Below are positions 56,680 through 64,000 of a stretch of 64,000 nucleotides of DNA, one piece after another. The DNA comes from Hymenopus coronatus. Taxonomy: Eukaryota > Arthropoda > Insecta > Mantodea > Hymenopodidae. The stretch spans positions 100,819,281 to 100,883,280 of the forward strand of contig CM060898.1 of NCBI GenBank assembly GCA_030762935.1, read 5' to 3'. How positions within the stretch are numbered: the first letter of the stretch is position 1; every line of letters starts with the position of its first letter. Made by a program: the position numbers and the translations under genes. The notes beneath the pieces were generated by a model that did not search any database, was not told where the DNA came from, and worked only from the letters and a program-made list of their open reading frames with translations.

Positions 56680-58224
56680 CAGGGTGTTTCAAAAATACGG
56701 GGCATAATTTCAGGTATGTATTTCCCACATGACAATCAAAATAGTTCATTATAACATGTGTCCGGAAATGCTTCATTTCAGAGTTATGGCCTTTACAACA
56801 TTGAAAGTCACACCTGTAGACAATCAAAATAGTTCATGTCCGGAAATGCTTCATTTCCGAGTTATGGCCTTCACAACATTGGAATTCACTGGAACGTTTT
56901 TCTTTCCGCAGGTCTTTGCCGCCAAAGGAGACATTAGGAGGGCGCTCTGATAGTTCATTCTGAGGAAGGTTACATTCAGTGTTCTTTAGGCGTTAAGACT
57001 GTGCGACATGTATTCAAATCAAGAGCTGGCAGAGATACACTTCATGTACGGTAAGGCGGACGGCAATGCTGCGCTGGCTCGTCGTTTGTACCAGGAGAGG
57101 TACCCACAGCGACAATGTCCAGATCGGAAGACATTTGTACGTCTCCATTCCCATCTGTGCGAGTATGGAACATTCACCTCTCCTGGTTTGGGAAGGGGAC
57201 GACCAAGATCTACAACTCCAGAAGTGCAGGAGGAGATTCTGGAGGCTGTGGACAGGACTCCTTCTATCAGCACACGACGGTTAGCGTTGCAAGTCAATGT
57301 TCCTCATACGACTGTCTGGAGACTGTTGAACGAGTATCAATTGTATCCTTATCATTTGCAACGTGTATAGGCCCTGTCACCAGCAGATTACCCTGCACGA
57401 GTTAGGTTCTGTCAGTGGTTCTTGCAGCAGTGTGGTGTAAATCCGAACTTTTCTGCCGTCGTATTATTTACAGATGAAGCACAGTTCACAAGAGATGGCA
57501 TAACAAATTTCCACAATCAGCATGTATGGTCGCATGAAAACCCACGTGCAACTGTTGTATCTCATCACCAGGTGCGGTTCTCCCTCAACATGTGGACCGG
57601 TAACATTGGTGATCGATTAGTTGGACCCCATGTACGGCAGGCGTACACAAACTTCCTGGAAAACACCATACCTGACGTTTTCGAAGACACTCCACTGATC
57701 AATCATCAACACACTCACTTCTTGCATGATGGCGCTCCTGCACACTTCAGTCTTACGGCTCGCCGGTACTTGGATCGAAGGTTTCCTGATCGATGGATAG
57801 GTAGAGGTGGCCCAATTGCTTGGCCTCCACGCTCACCTGATCTGAACCCTCTCGATTTCTACTTGTGGAGCCATTTAAAATCATTGGCTTATTCGTCTCC
57901 GGTGCCGGATTTGGAATCCCTTCGGAATCGAATTGTGGCAAGTTGTGAGGACATACGCAATACTCCTGGAGTTTGGGATCGTGTTCGCAGATCAATGAGA
58001 CATCGATGTGAGGTCTGTATTTAAGCAGGAGGTGGACATTTTGAACATCTTCTGTAATGACAACAACCTGCGGAAAGAAAAAAGTTCCAGTGAATTTCAA
58101 TGTTGTGAAGGCCATAACTCGGAAATGAAAAATTTCCGGACACATGTTATAATGAACTAATTTGATTGTCTACATGTGGGAAATACATACCTGAAATTAT
58201 GCCCCGTATTTTTGAAACACTCTG
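56680..58224 (+). mobile_element. Tc1/mariner-type element with long inverted repeats
   Basis: The left end is CAGGGTGTTTCAAAAATACG; the right end (read inverted) is CAGAGTGTTTCAAAAATACG. Similarity extends inward about 158 bp on the right (58067-58224) and about 235 bp on the left, where an 88-bp step repeats GACAATCAAAATAGTTCAT at 56731 and 56819. TA flanks both ends (56678-56679 and 58225-58226). The length is 1545 bp. The two ends agree closely, so it is one of the younger transposons here. Confidence 0.9.
57008..58024 (+). pseudogene. Tc1/mariner-type transposase, one in-frame stop
   Basis: One frame of 338 sense-plus-stop codons is open except for TAG at 57368-57370. The N-terminus (YSNQELAEIHFMYGKADGNA, FVRLHSHLCEYG, GRGRPRSTTPEVQEEI) is a helix-turn-helix region of the type common in insect transposases (DUF4817-like). 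It is followed by a second HTH (STRRLALQVNVPHTTVWRLL). The catalytic triad is visible: Asp in LFTDEAQF (57473), Asp in LHDGAPAHFS (57728), Asp in PRSPDLNPLDFYLW (57839). The second and third are separated by 36 residues. The C-terminus is complete. A small in-frame loss near GPHVRQAY is possible. The minus ORFs at 57019 and 57753 are shadows. Confidence 0.88.
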
Positions 58225-58229
58225 TATAG

Positions 58230-58833
58230 AGACTTATTATGGTCAAGAACATTTAGTTCCCCTGGGTTCATTGTTTTGCTCATGCTTGGCAGATCTGTAC
58301 AAGCTACTGTTCTGTCTTGGATGCTTTTTATATCAGAGAAATGTCAGAGTGCCTTGTCACTATCAGAACAGTAATTTGTTTTCTCTAAGGGGCCATTCCC
58401 ATCAATCATGAGAACACATCTGACATAGCATCCAATTTTGTTTTCATCAAAGGAAATATGAAATTAAAAATTCCATATTCCTATTTGAAACCTCTAATAT
58501 GATTATTCAGGGTACTATAAGATGGTACTGGTAACCAGATTTACGAAGAAAATTATAACCGTCCTTGCCCAAAACAAATCTTAATTTGAGACCTTTTATG
58601 ATCCCATCTTCTGCCCAACCTGGGTTGTGCAATACCCCAGCCTAATAATTTGTTCAGAAGTTAGGCAGTTAGTTAATCTCTCATTTGTTTTTGTTATTTG
58701 CCCTTCCGGTCTCTTGATTTATATTGTCCAAAAGTTTAACTCTATTTTTCAGTTCCTGGACGGTAATTTTAAGAATTTTCTCCTCACTAATAACTCCCAC
58801 AGATACTGTCTCTTCAGAAATTGCCAAGTGTGC
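58230..58833 (-). pseudogene. Probable P-element/THAP-type transposase relic
   Basis: Three open minus-strand segments. 58833-58681: ISEETVSVGVISEEKILKIT, QELKNRVKLLDNI, coiled-coil-like. 58642-58507: HNPGWAEDGIIKGLKLRFVL, GKDGYNFLRKSGYQYHLIVP, resembling the region after the coiled coil in P-element/THAP9 transposases (LKLRF.CG..GY.FLR). 58445-58230: GCYVRCVLMIDGNGPLEKTN, one stop, then DIKSIQDRTVACTDLPSMSK. No THAP zinc finger was found. The Tc1-like element ends 6 bp away and may have inserted into this relic. The family assignment is from motif memory. Confidence 0.5.
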
Positions 58834-59200
58834 TTAAATGCATAGATGTTGGACCTATGAGAAAATACCAGTTAATGCCATCTCAAAATATTTTCACTTT
58901 ACTGTATAAATATATTTAACGTATATATGGCATTACTATATGAATTTAATACCTAATAGTTGAATGTGCAGAACGCGTGTTGTATCCATAATCAATAATA
59001 CTGATTTTGCATAAATAAATTCCTATTGTGTATTTCTATATCATATATTGATAAAGCAAATTGTGATGAGAAGTAATTTATGAAATGATTAAGATTTTTA
59101 CAAATAGATATGTAACGCTTAAATATATAATATATAACATTAAAAATAAAAATAATATTGGAATTAATCTTAGATTTTAATTAATATTATTCTAATATTC
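58834..59200. other. Unassigned AT-rich interval
   Basis: Very AT-rich, no element recognised. Confidence 0.4.
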
Positions 59201-59325
59201 TCTTAGTTTCCTTCTACTTATAAGTAACTTGGTAAGACAATCTTCTAAAGCTTATCTCAATTAGCATGAAGTAGAAAGAATACTCTTTTGTAAGAACAGT
59301 TTGTTTGCAGAACAAATGGACGATG
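59201..59325 (+). repeat. Family A 3' fragment, plus, diverged
   Basis: TTTCCTTCTACTTATAAGTA, CTTATCTCAATTAGCATGAA and AGAATACTCTTTTGTAAGAA are distal blocks; the end is lost. Confidence 0.65.
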
Positions 59326-60167
59326 ATGATTAATATTAATTACAATGTGATGAATTAAAATATTGTTTGGATGCAAATAACCTCTATGAGAAAGAAACAT
59401 TTGGCAGCCATTGTTATGTAGCTTTTCATCGTTTTTATAAGCAAGGTTTGTTGGCTGTAGAGATATTTTTATCTGTAGTATCCTAATTAGAATCGATTTG
59501 ACAATTTTACTATGGAGAAAGTTATAGGAGAAAACAGGAAAATAAAAGAATCCCTGGAGAGTGGGATGTTTTACATTAGTTCTGTAGAAGTGTAAACAAA
59601 GTTACGAGTTTGTATAAACGAAATGGTTAAAAAAATTGGTGAAGATTAGCGAGAATGTTTTTTTTAGCATATTTTGCTCTGACGAGTGATCGGTTGAAGT
59701 CATCAGGACACTTATGGTCAGAGTGTTCAATGCTGAAAGCTACTTTAAAATTGAATGATGGTGATGACATTTCATAGTAGCATTCAATAATTGAAATAGC
59801 TGTTCTTTCGTATTCAATAAATATTGCAACTGTTTTATTTACCGCAGTGTGCTTTTTGAATCCATATCAGTATGCGGCTTCTTTTGTTTCTATAACAACT
59901 AGGTTAGATGCGGGAATGTTAATTTAAGTCCAGTAACAACAATATGCAAGCAGCAGAAATTAGTCTCATCGTGGGCCAAAATAGTATTTTGCGTACAAGA
60001 ACTGTAAGTTATGCTTATCAGGTCGAGAGTGCATTCGAGCTCTGATAAGTAACTTACAGTTCATGTTTAGCCAATTACTTTTTGAAATACTTGAAAAAAC
60101 TGTAAAAAAAAAAAAAAAAAAACAATAAATCAAACTTCCTTTTCAATATTTTATTGAACATTTAAGA
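59326..60167. other. Unassigned interval
   Basis: No family match. A run of about 19 A lies at 60104-60122. Contains the hairpin listed separately. Confidence 0.4.
59999..60062. other. Perfect-stem hairpin, 21 bp arms
   Basis: GAACTGTAAGTTA-(TG)-CTTATCAG (59999-60021) pairs with CTGATAAGTAACTTACAGTTC (60042-60062). Every base of the shorter arm is paired, with a 2-nt bulge in the longer arm and a 20-nt loop. It could be the core of a small MITE, a structured RNA or a miRNA-like hairpin; sequence alone does not decide. Confidence 0.6.
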
Positions 60168-60875
60168 AAAAATCTGATGTATACCATTCACATGACTTTC
60201 TCCATATCCCTGCAACAAATAATTCTTAAAAAGCTTATACTTCTATTTACTTTATGCTAATCAGAAAAAAATAGCAGACATAGTCTTATTGCTCGCTTCC
60301 TTGTAAGTAGAAGCGAAATAAGGGACAACCGTAGGTTAAAGTGATAGTCAAAAGCTGGTTGCTATGTCAATGAAATTCCTTGGTTTATATGGATAGGAGT
60401 TGACAAGTTCCTGTATGGGAAAAGTATACGTTTTTCATAGCAGAAACCAAAAATAAGGAATGTCTCAAAAACGACGAACGAAAAAAATGTATATAACATA
60501 AATGGTGTGTTTTAAAGTGCTCTACATTTTTTGTGTAGTAAGTTTTTGTCCATCTCTTACGGTTTAGCAGTCATTCAAAATTTAGTAAAATTCATCCAGA
60601 ATAAACTACTCTTCAGAGGCTATTCCCAGAAAATTCAAGATATACATTTCATTTTCCAGGTAAATATGTAATATCCGACATTTTAATCAAAATCGTTAGA
60701 GCCATTTTTGAGAAAATCAAAATTTTCGAAAAAAGTTCCATGTAAAGGGTAGTTGGGGGTGGGGGGATTTTTCTCAAAATCTTCGTGTTGCATCCCTGGA
60801 AGATACTAAACTTAAATACTAAGTTTGGTATTTTACCGTCTTTTCGTTTTTGAGTTATCGTGTTCACAGACACAC

Positions 60876-60920
<45 letters not shown>

Positions 60921-61033
60921 CCTTTTTGTGAAAATGCTTTTTTTGGATATTGGGGACCCTAAAACATATTTCCGGTGAAATCTCGGTATCGAATTTTTGG
61001 TGTACATAGTGCGTATGGAGAAAGTAAAAATGA
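60168..61033 (-). repeat. Family A repeat, minus, near full length
   Basis: AAATCTGATGTATACCATTC to GTGCGTATGGAGAAAGTAAA. (CA)n at 60878-60917 within ACACGGACACAC...CACGGACC. Part of the palindromic end is deleted (TTTTTGGTGTACATAGTG). Confidence 0.9.
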
Positions 61034-62283
61034 ATTCTCGAATGTGAACAAATGAAAGACTACATGTAAACTATATGGACAGTCTTATACATTCTTTTGC
61101 TGATGAATTTTGCAATAAATTCTTTACTTGAAGTAGCACATGTCTCGAGTGTTACGTTATTTTCTAATTGTACTGTAATTATTAATGACCTCTCAAACTC
61201 TTACTGTAAGTACTTACAGAGCTTGTTGGCATGGCAATTAATAAATGAATTGTAAGTTTAGCTTACATTACCAAATATGTGTTCAGAATGATTAACTTAC
61301 ATGTCAAGTACTTCAAAATGAATATTAAGGTTCAAATTATGAATACGTTGCATTTATAGGGGGTGAAAATTTAAAATAATTTACCGAGAAATTAGGTTTA
61401 TGTTCCGGCATTTCTAGCTGTGACTTCAGCAAGTTTGTGTTCACAGTCATACCTATATTAAACATAAAACAACATCTTGTTATAGAGTTGTAAGTTATAC
61501 TTGAGGATTGCACGAAACAGTGAGTTCACTGCCCATTGTTACCTCTTTGCGCTGATATTGTGAGAATTTACAAGCGCGCTGCACATAACTAATAATATGG
61601 GCCCCATTATGCGGAGCGGTTTCTTTCTTTGCGTTTCGGTATCATTACTTTTCTTTTATTGCGTTGTTAATCTGTTCTTGGTCCGTATAACTCATTCTCT
61701 TGATAATATATTTCTCGAAGCACGCTTGGCTGCAGCGATGGCCAGCGTGGAGTACAATCGGGGTTTGCACGTTGCAATCACATTACCATAACAAAAGTTC
61801 ACAATAATTGCTACTGGAGGCTCGTTTAATGTTGAAGTGTTTGATATCCGTGTTTCCCGTTCTATTTTTCATTTTAGCATGGCATTGCGCTCCTCCCCTT
61901 GTGTGTTCCATGCGAAAGTAGACAGCCTTTTGTTCCTCAGGTGACGTCAGTATCTGTAACCTTTAGCTACAGTTTCCCAGTGAGGTCATAATATCGTAAC
62001 ACAAGAAAATATGGGCAGCTTGACTCTAGTATAAACTAAATCACGAAATAATGAAATTATTGATTCTATTATTAAGATATTTTATTAAGTATAATTTATG
62101 ACAACGATAAGCAACGAGTTTCTTTACCCATACCAATGTTATAAATTATGAATACAAAGCTTGTTTCTTGATGCTTTAAATCTGAATTAGTTGAATCCGT
62201 CTAACCTTAGTTTTATCGCTTTCATTTAACAATTTCGCACAAGATTTGTTATCTCTTCAACTATGAGGCACTGAATCTTCATA
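61034..62283. other. Unassigned interval
   Basis: About 1.25 kb with no repeat family recognised. A 64-codon plus ORF (61597-61791) begins with a hydrophobic stretch (CVSVSLLFFYCVVNLFLV) but has no supporting context. Confidence 0.4.
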
Positions 62284-62571
62284 GGTCGCCCTCTGTGGTG
62301 TAATGGTTAACATGCTAACTTCCTATACCCAAGATCGCGGGTTCAAACTCGGCGGAGGACGATGGATTTTTTCGGGTGTAAAAACCCTTAGCATTGCTTC
62401 CTTCGGAAGGGAAGTAAAGCCGTTAGTCCCTTGTAGATTTACGGCACGTAAAATAACCTCAAGCCTGATAGAGAGGCCTCTGAGCAAAATTAAGCGGTCC
62501 CAATTTAGAATGGGACGCTGAGAACCACAGTAGTTAAGAGTGTCCATAAATAACACGCCATTTACATTTTT
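62284..62571 (+). repeat. SINE-1, plus, full length
   Basis: GTCGCCCTCTGTGGTGTAAT, B-box GCGGGTTCAAACTCGG, body CTTCCTTCGGAAGGGAAGTA and TACGGCACGTAAAATAACC, tail CCATAAATAACACGCC. The flanks GAATCTTCATA (62273-62283) and GAACCCTCATA (62572-62582) look like an imperfect target duplication. Confidence 0.85.
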
Positions 62572-62582
62572 GAACCCTCATA

Positions 62583-62925
62583 ACCTTAATTAATGTTTAT
62601 TGCTATTTTATAAAACATTTTATAGATTGCTATTCGATTCTTGCAGTTGATTTATAAAATAGAAATAATAAAACTTGAGTTTCAAATTCTCTCATAAGAT
62701 TAAATTATAACTTCGTTGCTCGTAAATTTACCAATGAAATTGGAGCTCTCACATAACTATATGGAATGCCCACAAAAATGCTTCTATTAGATAGGAAGTT
62801 CCTAAAGTAATGCACATTAAAATAAATAATGCAACCTAGACTAAAACAATATATTTTAAAAGAAGTCACTATGAGAATCAATTGAAATTCGATTATCTTC
62901 ATGTTACTAGGGTAAAACGAAAGAT
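62583..62925. other. Unassigned AT-rich interval
   Basis: Nothing recognised. Confidence 0.4.
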
Positions 62926-62929
62926 AGAT

Positions 62930-63560
62930 GAAACAAAAGATGATTTCCAGTTAGAGAAAAGTTTAAGCAGTTTATAATAGAAACCAATAACAAGAAATAT
63001 TTCGGAAACAGTTAATTCTACACATACAAACATACACACAAAGTTTATGACACAAATTGTGTGTTTCAACGAGAACTATATTTTATGTGGGGCAAGTTTT
63101 TGTTTATATCTCACACTTTACCAGTTATACAAAAGTAGTCGAGGCCTTGGGGGGCTATTCCCAGAAAATTCAAGATCTACATTTCGTTCTTCATGAAAAA
63201 TATCTTAAACATGTGGTATTCTAATCAAAATCGTTAGAACTACTTTTGAGAAACTAAACATTATCGAAAAATGTTCCATGTGAAAGGTAGTAGGGTGGGA
63301 GTGTATCTTTGTGTGTATCCTTGGAATATACTGAACCAAATACTTAATTTGGTATTTAACCGACTTTTCGTTTTTGAGCTATGCAGTCCACACACACACA
63401 CAGACACACACACACACACACATACACTATTTTCTGAAAATTATTTGGTTTCAGGGAATTTCAGAACATGTATGAAACCTCGGAATCTAATTTTGTATGA
63501 AATAAAATACCTTCTCTATCTATTGTGCAAATTGCACATACGTGCTAGTTAAAGTAAAAC
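62930..63560 (-). repeat. Family A repeat, minus, distal third missing
   Basis: TTAGAGAAAAGTTTAAGCAG, CACTTTACCAGTTATACAAA, ATTTGGTATTTAACCGACTT and an interrupted CA slot (63389-63423), ending GCTAGTTAAAGTAAAAC. Confidence 0.8.
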
Positions 63561-63640
63561 GTTGATTTTGTATTGTTACAAATTTATGTACTTGTCTGGG
63601 GGTAACCGAACACGTAAGTAATATTAATCTAACACTTATA

Positions 63641-64000
63641 CAGGCTGTTTCAAAAGGACACCAAACGAATATAGCAGTCTTATAGCGGATTCTCGACTAG
63701 TTTGAAAACTAGTGCAAGCCTTCTTATACAGTCTTTTAGGTATGGCTTCATGTAGCATTAAAAGTTACACTGCTTTGAGTATAGTCAACACACAACACCC
63801 TCACACTGTTCTTGTGCAGCAACTGTTGTGAAATCAAAAAGGTTCTTTTTGTGACTTATTAACAATCCCATTATACATTTCAGGATAAAGGGCAGAAGTT
63901 ATGATTTGGGCAGTTTCGAGCTTGTAAGTTGCAAAACAAACGTGTTTTGCTCCCAATCACTAGTATCATGTACTTATTATTCCAACAATTTTATAACTAT
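63641..64000 (+). mobile_element. Possible left end of another Tc1-like element
   Basis: TA at 63639-63640, then CAGGCTGTTTCAAAAGGACA. The first bases match the terminus of the element at 56680 (CAGGGTGTTTCAAAAATACG) with changes. The rest of the element, including any transposase and the right end, lies outside the window. Confidence 0.4.

Noticed and set aside
57753..58145. 130-codon minus ORF (and 57019-57297 minus)
   Set aside because: Antisense shadows of the Tc1-like transposase and its inverted repeat.
61597..61791. 64-codon ORF with a hydrophobic start as a secreted peptide
   Set aside because: Short, without a conserved signature or supporting context; hydrophobic stretches are common in T-rich DNA.
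1..63560. Family A as a Helitron
   Set aside because: A hairpin near one end is suggestive, but there is no 3' CTRR end, and four copies have inverted ends at a constant junction, which Helitrons lack.
1..64000. CRISPR array or bacterial operons
   Set aside because: No regular short direct repeats with unique spacers and no dense coding. The window is eukaryotic repeat DNA.

Overview
This is a gene-poor, AT-rich stretch of a large eukaryotic nuclear genome. I read it as an arthropod, most likely an insect, because of the mix of mariner and Tc1-like transposons, hAT transposons and many tRNA-headed SINEs; I cannot name the species. I found no convincing host gene. Every recognisable protein signature belongs to a transposable element, and all of these copies are broken.

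The dominant component is one non-coding repeat that I call family A. I count roughly 40 copies or fragments in both orientations, covering by hand tally a little over a third of the window. A typical copy is about 0.85-1.0 kb. It begins with a palindromic end (ACTTTCTCTAC then a hairpin around TATGTACATA), carries a GT/CA microsatellite at a fixed internal position, and ends near CATGTGAATGGAACACATCA. Four copies have a second, inverted copy of the palindromic end joined at the same place. This suggests that the complete element is a terminal-inverted-repeat transposon of about 1 kb without coding capacity. Two copies are fold-back (inverted) arrangements, several are tandem, and one carries an internal 109-bp triplication. 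'Plus' below means palindromic end first on the given strand.

Over this lie several SINE families with tRNA-like heads: SINE-1 (about 280 bp), SINE-2 (about 235 bp), SINE-3, SINE-5, a longer 'G' family (about 450 bp), and middle-repetitive families E, F and I. Target-site duplications and nesting give an insertion order; the clearest case is 55345-56650 (family A, broken by SINE-1, broken by a composite of three tRNA-like units).

Protein-coding transposon remains, left to right: a hAT transposase relic (12.0-13.1 kb, minus), a LINE ORF2 C-terminus (16.3-17.1 kb, plus), an unassigned proline-rich ORF (23.3-23.8 kb, minus), an internally deleted mariner with both ends (24920-26093), a CGGBP1-like hAT transposase (48.1-49.5 kb, minus), a nearly intact Tc1/mariner-type element with long inverted repeats and a single in-frame stop (56680-58224), and a probable P-element/THAP-type transposase relic beside it (58230-58833, minus). 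A further Tc1-like left end begins at 63641 and runs off the window.

The intervals between these are AT-rich and unassigned. All repeat boundaries were set by eye and may be off by tens of bases.
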